Shown: in pieces, positions 37,220 to 47,824 of the stretch
How positions within the stretch are numbered: the stretch's first letter is position 1
How the letters are laid out: each line of letters opens with the position of its first letter
The notes under the pieces: generated by a model
The model's input: only the letters and a program-made list of their open reading frames with translations
What the model was told of the DNA's origin: nothing
The model's database searches: none
Translations under genes and position numbers: made by a program
Source: Seriola aureovittata
Lineage: Eukaryota; Chordata; Actinopteri; Carangiformes; Carangidae
Direction of reading: 5' to 3'
DNA: 64,000 nucleotides
Assembly: GCF_021018895.1 (NCBI RefSeq)
Contig: NC_079364.1
Location: 11,425,885-11,489,884, forward strand

Positions 37220-37520
37220 TGCTACAGTACCCGGATGTAAGCTTACGGACCCTTCTAAAGAGCTGACATGTCCCGCCCTACATTGCCTCTGACTGGCTAA
37301 TGGTCGTTGCCTTCACCGGTTGGATTTTTTTAGGTTTAGGCACGAGGAGTGAGAATGGTTGCAAAGGTAAGAAGTCATTAGGTGTGTTAGACTTCAGCTG
37401 ACTGGCCTGACTTGACTGTGACCGTGAGCTGCCGGTGACTTCCGGGGCGGAGTGTCACACGACTGCAGTTAAATCGGCCGACAGTCTATTTCCCGTTGCG
37501 CGACTTCACCTGTGTAACAG
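37220..37520 (-). promoter_or_regulatory. CpG-retaining, ETS-bearing patch upstream of the TTF remnant
   Basis: About 18 CpGs are seen by eye in roughly 300 bp, more than in neighbouring DNA. A strong ETS-type site with a GC box (ACTTCCGGGGCGG) lies at about 37438-37450. The patch sits directly upstream of the minus-strand ATG at 37219, where a promoter would lie. On the plus strand GCAAAG/GTAAGA at about 37361-37371 would also serve as a splice donor, so the patch could be bidirectional. It may be the promoter of the transposon-derived gene or a host CpG island. Confidence 0.3.
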
Positions 37521-38038
37521 CAGCAGGTTGTTCACACAACTCACCCCCGAAAATTTTAAAAATGATGACTGTTACCCTCAATATATGACTATATGTGACA
37601 AACATGACTGTTTAGCAAAATCTATTCACACAGTTTACTCCCCCAAACACATGCACATGTTCTTAAACATGTTCAGACCAGACACAAGTTTCCATTAGAC
37701 TTTTAACACATGAAATTAAATCTTAGTAATGTTTTATGAAAACGTGGAGGGTCATGGGTTAAGGTATTTGGGGGAAAGGTCACACTTTTTGTTTCACTGA
37801 GAACCGAAGACTTGAGAATAAAAAAACAAGGGTCACCATGTTGTCAGGAGGTGAAAAGAAAGGAAATCTAAAGAATAAAAAATATGACCTTTATGAGAAT
37901 ATTATTTCCTTTACAGTAACAAACTCTGATCTTAACTGCTTTACAGCTTTCTGCTGGAAATGAAAACTCTAGTGTTGGTGTCTATATTTAAAAAGAGCTG
38001 TCAGAAGGAGGAGATCAAATAAATTGCTAAGATAACCA
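37521..38038. other. Non-coding DNA, no gene recognised
   Basis: This is unique AT-rich sequence between the CpG-retaining patch and the hAT-type element. No protein-like frame is seen. Confidence 0.6.
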
Positions 38039-38858
38039 TAAAAGAGCTGGGGTGGACAGTAGCCTAACTAAGTAGGCTACCTTTACTTGAGTCCTGTACT
38101 TAAGCTTATCTTTCAAGTATTTTTAGAGTAATATTCTTATTGGAAACTCCTGACATTTACTCTATTATGCTTAAAAGACAAATATTGTACTTCTGACTCC
38201 ACATTACTATGAAGTATACTTACTTTGAAGCGGCTTTTAGTCAGACGAATGAACTTTGTTCCACTGTATTATGTTCATCACGGGAGAAAAAACAACCACA
38301 GCCAACTCCTCCACTGTTAGTCATGTTTTAACCTGTCAGTGTCTTAACTATGCTGACGTTAGATAGATGAGGCAGAAGATTCTTCACCAGGGTCTGATCT
38401 GAAGAACATGTTTGAACGTTTGAAGAAAGATTCATTAAATTTGAAATGTTTTCTGTGTTTACCACGACCAGACTTCATCACTAAAGTTGAGTTAAGACTA
38501 AAGAAAATACAAAAACAAAGGCTCCTTTTGTTGATTCAGTTGTTTTTATGTCCATGTCTACAGTATTTCTATCATATTCTACAAGCTTTTATTTTCCAGA
38601 TTCTACAGTCAGTTCATGCAATAGGTTGGTTAAGAGTCATTACATTCTGTAAATGTGGAACGACACGACAATATGTTGACATAAAAAAAATGTACTTTTG
38701 AACACTCAAGTATTAAATTCAAGTACTCCAGTACTTTAACTCAAATAAACAACTTAACTGAACAACTTTCACTTGTATAGGAGTAATATTTGACCAGGAG
38801 TATCTATACTCTGACTAAAGTAATGGAGCTGTGTACTTTGTCCATCTCTGTAAAGGAG
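38039..38858 (+). mobile_element. Non-autonomous hAT-type transposon with 8-bp target duplication
   Basis: The element spans 38047-38850. Its ends are imperfect inverted repeats: CTGGGGTGGACAG on the left, and CAGAGATGGACAAAG when the right end is read in reverse. It is flanked by TAAAAGAG (38039-38046) and TAAAGGAG (38851-38858), an 8-bp duplication with one mismatch as expected for hAT elements. Sub-terminal sequence is rich in ACTTGAGT/AGTACT motifs on both sides, typical of a common fish repeat. The interior, about 800 bp, is too short for a transposase but keeps a remnant of one. Confidence 0.8.
38408..38480 (+). pseudogene. Possible BED zinc-finger remnant of hAT transposase
   Basis: Inside the hAT-type element, the frame starting at 38408 reads MFERLKKDSLNLKCFLCLPR. 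The K-C-x-x-C-L-P motif resembles the start of the BED finger in fish hAT transposases. After this the frame continues to 38701 as unrelated hydrophobic sequence, and the expected His pair is not seen. It is probably a leftover of the autonomous parent's N-terminus. Confidence 0.4.
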
Positions 38859-38924
38859 GATCTGAATTTCTTAGAATAAAAACGTAGAACACGTCATGTG
38901 TGTAAGTGAAGCCTTCAGCCAATC

Positions 38925-39015
38925 GAGATAAAGTGCTGTCGTTCCGGAGGTGGCTCCCAGTCGGTGAAGCCAGCGGAGAGCAACTGCAGCCGCCTGACTC
39001 GGAAAACTGAAGTCA
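38925..39015. other. Small GC/CpG-rich patch
   Basis: This patch beside the hAT-type element has about 7 CpGs in 90 bp, a CCAAT box at about 38919-38923 just outside it, and TCCGGAGG near 38945. Further on, GTCATGTGAC near 39040 is an E-box-like palindrome. Promoter or CpG-rich repeat fragment are both possible. No gene structure is visible. Confidence 0.3.
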
Positions 39016-42000
39016 CCTTGCTCCCACGGGGTTTCAATGTCATGTGACATGGTGAAGCAAGCAGCATTAATTTGATTCAATGCAGTTTTGGGATTCTGGA
39101 TCAAAACTTGTTCAGTGCAGACTGTTTTATTTCTGATTGAGACAATGAAGTATTATTACACACAGTACACAACAGTAGATGAGGATCATTACACAACAGT
39201 GTATTTAGTGCCCTCTGACCTACCATACTCATAGAAAAATTAGGGATTATCATGACTAAAATTGAAACATTTATAACTAATAGCAACAACAAACTTTCAT
39301 AAAATTGTGACAAAAAATGCATTTGAATCCACCTGATTTCATGTGCTTCCACTTTCCAGTTTCCACTTAAAAAAACAAAGAAATAAACAATAAAAAAAAC
39401 TGAATGTTCAAACATCTCAAAGATTTTAGGAGACCTCTTAATAATAATAGTAATACATGAAGCAGACTTAAATTTCATGAAAAATATTGTTTCCCATTGT
39501 GTGAAGTTTGATAGGTGCTCTATTCATTACATTATCCTTTTCTGTTTCTGCAAAGGTTCAACGGTGCTCAAGTGGAGAAGTAGTTATACCAGCTGTTTAT
39601 CTCAAATATTCACATAGCATACATTATATTTGGATGGAAACTTGGCTATAGAGCAGTGTTGAGTCTATTGTTATAGATAAACTTTCATATAAATACATGG
39701 TAAGACAAATGCTGAAGAATTTCAGATAACATTATTCCCACCTATCCCTCCATGGCTGGGATCATGCACGGTCTTGTATCAGGGGTATAGCTTTACCTGT
39801 GCTGTCCATCAACAACAACAACACCTTCATTAAACTTGAGTCCTATGAGAAAAAGAATGGTAATGTTACAAAGCAGTGCAAAAATATCGCCTTACTGTTT
39901 TCTTTGGTATTGTTAGTGTTCAAGCTGAATTCCCATACATATTTATGTCATTATGAGCCAGGGACTTTGCCTGTGCAATTTTCTCTTGCTCTTTTCTTTT
40001 CTGTTCTATGCCACTTTATCTTCATCATCTTCCCCTGTATTTTCCATGTGATTAAGTCCCCAGTGGTCATGTGCTTTATAATTCCTTCTAATCACAACCT
40101 CCATTGTGGAGGATTCGTCTTCAACTGCCATCTTAATTCCTTTCTGTCCATTGACTTTCATATGACATTCATCCCTCTGGCTCTCCTCTGGCGTCGCCGT
40201 GGCATGACTGTACAGTGACAAACTGCATGGCTGGGGTAAGAGGAGGAGGTTAAATGACTTGCCTCTAAGACAAAGAGTTCATCATTGCATCTGCTGTATA
40301 ATGAAGGTAAAGGATTGCTGGCCTCCTCACCTCTGGGGAAAGAAAATTAGCACCTTCCAAGCGTTTCCGCCATTTCAGGGAAAGCAAGTTACACTGCAGT
40401 GTGATCCCTGGAGCCTTTTACATAATATCCTGACGATCTTATGAGGGAGAATATTAGTGTTATTTATGAAATTCAAATAAGACAATGTATTATAAATAAG
40501 ATAGAGGATATTGATAATGGCTGAAATTGACCAGAGCCTGATGAACTTTAGTTAAAATAAAAAAATAAAAAATTCATTATGCTCTATTTTATGAAAAGGT
40601 GAATTTTGACAAATCTAACCTAGGAGGCAACGCCTGACCTATTTAAGATTATGTTTAATCCAAACAATTTGGCCTCTGGTGTTCCAGAGCGCTCTCATTA
40701 TAGTATAATACAAATCATTTATATTGTATTGAAGAAGGCTGAAAAAAATGTCAGCTTATGGAATAAAGTCTAGCCTGCCTATCCATCATTCCAAAGTTCT
40801 CCTGCTGTTGTTATATTTGTTTGCAGCCTAAACTTTCACAGGGAGTCTTATGCAGTAGAACACACCTCCCTCTCGGTTTGAGAAGCTCCAGAATGTGCAA
40901 GTTTATTTATTCTTATTTAATGATGCCAAAAGTTTTGGTAATTATTTGAATTTCACACTAATGCTGCACTTGCATGATACAAACAGTGGACTATATTGAA
41001 TTTGCTGAGCTCTAATGTGATTGACAACAGAATCAGTCGAAACAACAGTACCGGCATCTCCATCCTTGTTTGCAGTTAAACATAACAGAGGTCTGTTGAT
41101 ACAGTACATTTAATTTAGTCAGGTTCCAGGTTATCCAACTCTTCCCACCAAGCACTGTAATTGGTTAATCAGTGTCAGTCAGGCACAATACAACACTTCC
41201 ATTAGGTGTCTATTATCAGGTATCATATTATCAGGTACATGTTTGGTGTCATTTCACCTTATTTACCTTTTTGTGTCCTATAGCAATCTATCAACAGCTG
41301 CCAGCTTGGCTTCAAAAAGTAACCTGCATCAGCATTTCTCTGATACTGGCATGGACTATAATGACATTGTCAAATTTACTGACTTTGAATTTCTAAATGA
41401 GTTTCTGATTGGTGGTTTAAGGTTTTTAATGAAACATATGGCGTTTATATATTGTTGGCATAATGCAGGTCTGGTCAGACTCACTGGCTGTTGAACATGT
41501 GGTCTCTCTAAGTAAGGCAGTACCCCCCATTTACCTACAAACCAACCATAGTTTATGGTCAGCTACAACTCAAAGCCTCTCTGATGTTTCACTGGAGGCA
41601 TGAAAGATCATGGCTGTAAGTGGACATAAAACAGAAACCTCTCTTGAGGCTTACTAGCAACATGGAGCAATATTTTATTCATTGCTCAGGGAATCTGCAG
41701 TATATTAAGGAACTAGGCCTACTGTATTTCTCCATGTAATCTTTCTCACTAAGGTTTTTGTGTCACAGCTGTCTCAGCAACAGATTATAAATCTCACTAA
41801 TTAAACATCAGCAAAATACCAACAGCACACACAGTGTTGTGTTGTAGTGCCACACTCTAAAACACTTTTTCTCATATAAGCTATTATTGTGTAAGTATCC
41901 AGTTCTCCATTATCACCGTTAAATTAAAAAGGTCCTTCGATGGTCTAATCAGTTAAAAATAGCATCTTATCCCTATAATTTGGTACTTGTGCAAGTAAAG

Positions 42001-44520
42001 GGCGAGATGCCTCTTTTTCATAAGCAAATGCTAAGTGTCACGAGGGCACAGAAAACAAGAGTGCAACGAGTGTTACATGGGTCTCATTACAAGGCAACAC
42101 AGTGTTTGACAATCTCATTTAATAGTCTAACTAGTACAGATGTAAGAGGAAAAGGTACAAAACTTTAACAGTCACAAAAGACAGGATAGAGCATGGAGCT
42201 TATCATATGTCAACATATATAAATAATTTCCATCACTCCATTCCTTATAACCTAAACATGCCTGTTCAGGGTCATAGGTGACGGGAAAGACATCTATCCC
42301 AGTGCCTATGAAGAGACACCCATTACCTACTTATTGTGTGACAATAACAGTGGATTTAGTCTTTCAAGCACAATCTGTGTATAAAAATGTTTCTATATCT
42401 GCCTTTGTTAATAGATGTACGTGAGGGAAAGTTGCTAAAATACTGAGAACAATCTGAGCTTGGAGTAAATGAACATGTAAAGAAAACTGTGAAAAGCTGA
42501 CGTCAGTTGTTCTCAGAATTAGAACAAAACATTGGAGATTTAGTGTTCAGATCAGTCAGAGGGCGCTTTTTTCTGACAGGGATTACTTATACATACGTTC
42601 AACTCATTATTTGAAACTTTTGCCACATTTAATATGTACATCCATATAGCAGAAAATAAGGAAAAGCACAATAGTTGCCCTTTAATTAAAGTTGGTACAG
42701 GCTGAACTTTGTACCCTCGGTTTTTGAGCTTTAGCCCAAAGCTCTTGGCTCTCTAACTTTCTTTTTGTTTCCAGGTATGTGCAGTTTATTTCAAAGCAAC
42801 ACTAGCCTACCCTAAGCAAAATCTCTCACTGTCAGAGACTGTTTGAGAAGTTGAAACTTCCTTTTCCTTTTTTCTTGGGGCTCCAGAAAGCTACTAATGG
42901 TCAAGACCTTAAATCAATTTGTCGCTTCTCTGGCACCTGAATGACTTTCAATTGTTTTCTTTCTGTCTCCTTGATACAGTGTGTCCTGGAGACACTTTCC
43001 CTTTTTGTACTGGTCATTGTCTGTCCATTACTATTAAATGTTTTAGATACAGCAATATATTTCATATTAAGATAAAGATGAGCTATATTGCTATCAGGTC
43101 TCTTATTCCCCTCCAATAAGGCTTAATTTTGTTTCTGTCCTTGTAGTTGGAGGCCTGTATACTGATGTTTTAATACTGCAGACATTAATAAAAAGTAACA
43201 CAGGCAGGCAGTTCAAGAGGACTGCAAATTATTGAATTAGAAAGAGGCATTTTACCGGTTCTATAATTCATTTATGTATGTATTCGACCTCTACTTTTTA
43301 AAATTGTATCACTCCCTCACAAGGAACAACATGCAGTGTGACATGGTATGGTTAAACTTGAGATGTTTAACTCGGAGTGTTCATAAAATGCACATTTTTC
43401 CACAGCAAAGTGCATCATTTGAAGCAGGAAACAAAACCTGCTGCATCCAAAGTGAAAAGAAGCTTGAGTGAATTTCTGTGTGTCTGTCTCATTACACTGT
43501 AAGGCTGATGTTATTAAGTCTGTGTGAGCATTTGCAGCCTGCAATATGAATTATTTAGCCTCCACGCTAGTCTTGTGGAGTAAAATGAGTCACATTGACA
43601 TTCTATGTATACCTGAATAAACTTGAATTGTCATTGCTTCTCAATGAAAAAAAAAAGGAAAAGTAATGGCCACATATGACCTGACATCAGAACAGCCTCA
43701 GGGTAAAGAAATGAAAGACAGCTGTTTGACAGGATTCGTCTGAACCAGTGGTATCTCAGCCACATTCCTATTCAACAAGTCAGTGTAATGACAATAAGTG
43801 TTCTACTATAATTACATGGAGAAGAATTGACTTGAGAGTCAATTTATCAAGATGGATGCTTCATTTGTTATTCTTTAGTGTTCCTTGAGATATGTTTTTT
43901 CAATTGTACACAGAATAATTTTCACTAGAGGCTTTTTTTGAAGTATTGAAGGTGACTCCCACAATTGATGTATGAATGGGATCTTTGGCAGTAATCAACT
44001 GCTGTAGAATGGCACGTCCTTTCTTGTTTGAACCTGTGCCTTCTGAAGCTTTTGTTGGGGAACATCTAGGGAAAAGGAGAGAGAGGAGGTCTTGATTAGA
44101 CTCAGCAAGGTGAATTATACTGTTCAGCTATCTCCTAATGATGAGACTAAATATTAAGGGACTTAATACGACCAGTACAGCAGGTCCCCTGTTAGTGCTG
44201 TAGCCAGTTTTGAATGTTCGTGATAAATTAAGTCAGGTCACAGTTTCTCTATAATCAAAGTTAATCATGGAGATGAATTATACGCCCAACAGAACTCATT
44301 TATCAAAGAGCTTCTGTTTTTATCATGTATGTCCGTAGATATATCACATTTAATATTATTATATGTAAATGCTGTATTTATCAGCCCCCAGGACAGAAGG
44401 GGAAACATTTGTGTGTCAACTGTTTGCCTCATAAATCTACAATCTGTGCAAGTGTATTCACAAAATTTGCAGTTCATTTACATACATCATGGCAACATTT
44501 ATTTGAACTGTAAACAATCT
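39016..44520. other. Non-coding DNA, no gene recognised
   Basis: No frame resembles a protein. The longest, 139 codons at 39799-40218 (+) and 125 codons at 39101-39478 (-), are hydrophobic low-information sequence. A-rich runs occur near 39368-39400, 40555-40570 and 43646-43658. No inverted ends or target duplications are noticed in this stretch. Confidence 0.55.
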
Positions 44521-44729
44521 TCCAACATGTTGACCAAACCCATCTTCAAACTCAGCATTCATTATGATTTCAGCTTCACACCTGTAAAGTTTTGTGACTG
44601 TATCTTGCACGGTTGTGACGCAGTCGTGATCTGTCCACAGACATATAAACACCTACAAAGTACTTAAACCCACCTCTGTGGTAGTTCCTGCTACAGTAGG
44701 TGTTCACAGGACCACATTTTGCCACAGTG

Positions 44730-44773
<44 letters not shown>

Positions 44774-44818
44774 TCACAAAGACTCACAAGGTGAAAATAA
44801 CACCAGCAACACAGTCGC
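44521..44818 (-). repeat. Dispersed repeat A, inverted relative to 58154-58470
   Basis: Read in reverse complement, this block aligns with 58154-58470 over most of its length. Shared pieces in order are TTTTCACCT(T/C)GTGAGTC, GGCAAAATG(T/C)(G/T)GTCCTG, CCTACTGTAGCAGGA, CTACCACAGAG, TATATGTCTGTGGACAG-like, GTGCAAGAT(A/G)CAGTCACAAAA, GAGTTTGAAGATG and TTTGGTC...AACATGTTG. I recall the sequence as a common fish repeat but cannot name it. A CA microsatellite sits inside this copy at 44734-44770, where the other copy has only a short TGTGTG stretch. Confidence 0.75.
44734..44770. repeat. (CA)n microsatellite inside the dispersed repeat
   Basis: A pure CA run of about 18 units lies within the repeat copy at 44521-44818. 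It occupies the place where the sister copy has GTGTGAATGTGTGTGAC, so it probably grew from that seed after insertion. Confidence 0.97.
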
Positions 44819-45400
44819 GGCTGGTTAGACACAGTTAATGGTTAATGCATTCTGTGGCACCTGACAAAATACCAAGTAATTATGCGAAGCCATAATGAAG
44901 AGAGCTATAACTAAGGGGAGGCATACTGTACACAGAGGAGGTTACATAGGTACATACATAGGAGGTTATGTAGTGAAGTTGAAAATGTGTTTCAATATGA
45001 CTATTTTGCATCCTTGTTGGAGACAACAGCTTTAATCCTGATGATAATTTTAGCTTTCTGATGTGCTTTACCTCATTAAGATGAAACGGATTTCATTTTG
45101 AATTTCAGAGATACATTTTAATGTCAATTTGTATTCATACACAGTCTGAACATTGCATTATTTACATTTATTACTTTATTAGTAGGTTTGCCTCATGTTT
45201 CCTCTTCATGTATAGATCGAGGTTTTTATTGAACCAAGTGCCCATAATGAAACCCAGTCAAAACACATATCAAATGATTCATTGACAGAAATGCTGTGTT
45301 TTGCACACCGCAACATAGACATTACATAATGTAATAAAGCATGTTTGTTATATTTTCATATTGAATAGTTGCATCAAATTATATTTCACCTCTCAAAATA
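44819..45400. other. Non-coding DNA, no gene recognised
   Basis: This is unique AT-rich sequence between two dispersed repeats. A small GGAGGTTA direct repeat is seen near 44936-44968. Confidence 0.6.
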
Positions 45401-45737
45401 GCAGAGGGTGGAATAAGTCACACATGTGCTAGTCACAAGCAAGTCTCAAGTTACTGTGGTGAGAATCAAGCAAGTCAAGTCGAGTCCCTGTTTCTAAGTC
45501 AAGCAAGTCACAAGTCAAGTTATATGAAATTCTGATTACCAAGGCTACCCCATTTTCCACATTTAAATCAGTTAAAAAACAGTGGTCATGAAAATTCATT
45601 TTTATTTTCAAAATTAATGGAAATTGTTGCAGCAGCTTAAACCTTATAAATTCTACTAATAGAAAAAAACATTAGTGGGGCATTTTGGGGCAATGTAGAG
45701 TCCGGATCTGTGGAAGTCACAAACACTGCTACAATTA

Positions 45738-45785
45738 TTATTTTTATTTAAAAAAAAATATTAAAAAATTATTATTGTTATTATT
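45738..45785. repeat. (ATT)n-rich tract
   Basis: ATTATT and TTATTA units are interrupted by an A-run. It lies directly at the left edge of the nested repeat that follows and might include its target site. Confidence 0.8.
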
Positions 45786-45988
45786 ACCTCCAACAAGGAG
45801 GTTATGTTTTCACCTGGGTGTGTTTATTTTGCAGTAGGACTATGCAATGCATGGGCCAGGGAAAAACCCATTAAATTTTGGTTTGGATCCAGTCAAAGTG
45901 GCGAATGCAGGAATTTTTTTAATCACTTTCTTTAAAGTGCAGGAATATTTGGCCTTGTTGGAGGTATGCGCTCTACTGAGTGCCATTC
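45786..45988 (+). mobile_element. Miniature repeat with ACCTCC...GGAGGTATGCG ends, nested
   Basis: The block starts ACCTCCAACAAGGAGGTTAT and ends CTTGTTGGAGGTATGCGCTC then TACTGAGTGCC. The first part, CCTCCAACAAGG, and the end, CTTGTTGGAGG, are inverted copies. Internal sequence (CATGGGCCAGGGAAAAACCC, GGATCC, GCAGGAATTTTTTTAATCAC) matches a dispersed repeat known from many animal genomes. At about 200 bp it is shorter than the usual form. It lies between two halves of another repeat, so it inserted later. Confidence 0.7.
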
Positions 45989-46135
45989 CAGTTATTACTA
46001 TTACTATACATCTCTAAGTGGAACCTGCATTGTGCTATGTTCTCTTTCCCCCTGCAATCCAAATATTATTATTTTCAGACTAGCCCCTCTACTAAGTCTG
46101 ACTTAGGTCAAGTCATGTGACTCAACAGGTTACTT

Positions 46136-47479
46136 TTCTTCTGACTTCATCAATAAGAGCTTAAGTAACATCTAACTTTCCAAGCCTGGTGTCCACGGTG
46201 GCTATTTGTGCTGTGGGTGCAGCTATTTTCTCATAAATCTCTCTTTAAAAAGTGAGCCAAGCAGTCAATGGACACCCACAGGCCTCAAACAATGTGAGTT
46301 TGGTAACTAATGTTACTTACTGTGAAATCAAACATCTATCACAGTCACAGCTGTTATAAGTCTTATACTTTTTTTTTTTACTTGTGCATCAATATTTGTG
46401 AATGTCTGAAAGGACATTATGTCAAACTGGGTGGGTCATGTTAATCTTTTTCAACCTGAAATATTCAGAATCTGTCACTGTTACCTAATTTTATATACAC
46501 TAACATAACAAAAGTTACGTTGGCAGCCATTAAGTGAGTGGATTTTTCACCTTTAGCTCACTAACTTTTGATTATGCGTTGACAAGAAAAACAATTATAG
46601 TGTGAAATATGTCATAAGACTTTTTGGCTCTGGACTCTGCAGACATGTCCAACAGCATAATGGAAGACCAAATGGAATTAACTGAGACAACGACTATGCC
46701 TCTACTTTAATAAATAAAACATTTGTGTGCACAGCATTGTGGCTGAGCGGTTGTGTATTGGTGATACATGATTGATTATCATTTCATAAAGGTTATGTGC
46801 TTAATTTAGAATGTTAGTCAGTCGTACTGACAAATGTCACTCGAGGCCCTTCACACACAGTGCAGTGACAGCATTTTGTCCCATGGCACATGGGATGCTC
46901 ACTATAGTCATTCATAGTCCCCTCACACAAAAAACTTCAATAAAAGGTTGTCTCTTAGTATTTACATTATTTATCCATGGGCTGTCACCTCTGAGGTCCA
47001 GATTGTTTTTCAGGCCCTCAGGCCACAACCAAGGGATTTCATTCAATTCAGCTTAAGGTGCAGTGGTGATAAAGTTCCACCATAGCACCTATATCTAAGG
47101 TTGTCAATGTTTCATGCCCAATATAATTGAAGCCAGATGCTTTATTGCATACCCTTATTTTGAATTTAAGAATAAAAAAATCAATATATGTACTGAATCT
47201 CTCTATCTGTCTATGCAGCCACCCTTTGCTTGTGTTACCTGTATTGTCTTACCATGTGTAATTACTTCATGTATTTATTAGGTTAGGGGTCACTTTATGA
47301 ATAAAGAATTAAAGAACTAATTACACATGTTGAAGGTTATCTTTCAGTCCTTTTAGAACAGAAGCAGGTGAATAACACCATCACCATATCACCGTATGTG
47401 ATATTTCTAATGTAAAGTAACAAATATAAGACAGCTTTTAGAATGACTTCTGACTTTATGTATTCTAAAGTTATAGAAG
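46136..47479. other. Non-coding DNA, no gene recognised
   Basis: This is unique sequence with a T-run near 46371-46379. No protein-like frame is seen. Confidence 0.6.
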
Positions 47480-47780
47480 GCATAATTTTAAAATCAAAAG
47501 AAAATGTAGAATTGAGACCATTTTGAGAACTGTACGGCATTGATCTTCGGTGTGAACGTGAAAATTGCGAGGTGATGGCTGGGTTCAGACATTCTTCGGT
47601 CTTGTCTTTCATCCGGCTTCCATCGACAGCGACGTGTCGCTCTCCAGCTTTCAGGTATACATATCTGCCGTTTCCTTCTGTCGTTTCGGTTTTGGTGAGA
47701 GTCCATTGTTCTGTCACCCTCTCCTCAAACGGTTTCTGCCTTGAGTGAATTGACTCTTCACCCATCTCGCCTCCAGTGGG
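47480..47780 (-). other. CpG-retaining patch with an unrecognised open frame
   Basis: By eye about 15 CpGs fall in roughly 250 bp between 47520 and 47780, well above the surroundings. A minus-strand frame of 142 codons runs from ATG 47765 to 47337. Its first 90 residues (MGEESIHSRQKPFEE at the start) are hydrophilic and rich in E, K, R and T, unlike the hydrophobic noise elsewhere in the window. The last third, outside the CpG patch, is hydrophobic and probably not coding. I do not recognise a family. It could be a host or transposon exon, a CpG island or chance. Confidence 0.3.
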
Positions 47781-47800
47781 AGCTTCCTGTGGTGCTCAGG

Positions 47801-47824
47801 TCTCTCTCTCTCTCTCTCTCTCTT
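47801..47824. repeat. (TC)n microsatellite
   Basis: This is a run of about 12 TC units immediately right of the CpG-retaining patch. Some 80 bp further on, ATGAAGAAA/GTGAGTG near 47896-47912 offers a possible donor site, but no exon is otherwise supported. Confidence 0.95.

Larger units (their letters stand above)
45401..46135 (+). mobile_element. Probable non-autonomous element with CAAGTCA motifs, carrying a nested repeat
   Basis: The left part, about 45401-45530, begins GCAGAGGGTGGAATAAGTCA and then repeats CAAGTC, AAGTCACAAG and GTCAAGT many times. The right part, about 46095-46135, has TCTGACTTAGGTCAAGTCATGTGACTCAAC. The CAGAGG-type start and the CAAGTCA-rich sub-terminal sequence resemble a common fish hAT-type miniature element. 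The right terminus is degraded, so the border is uncertain and no target duplication is seen. Another repeat (45786-45988) sits in the middle. Confidence 0.55.

Noticed and set aside
39799..40218. 139-codon plus-strand frame with hydrophobic stretches
   Set aside because: The stretches resemble membrane helices, but this is what T-rich non-coding DNA encodes. There is no family resemblance and no promoter or splice support.
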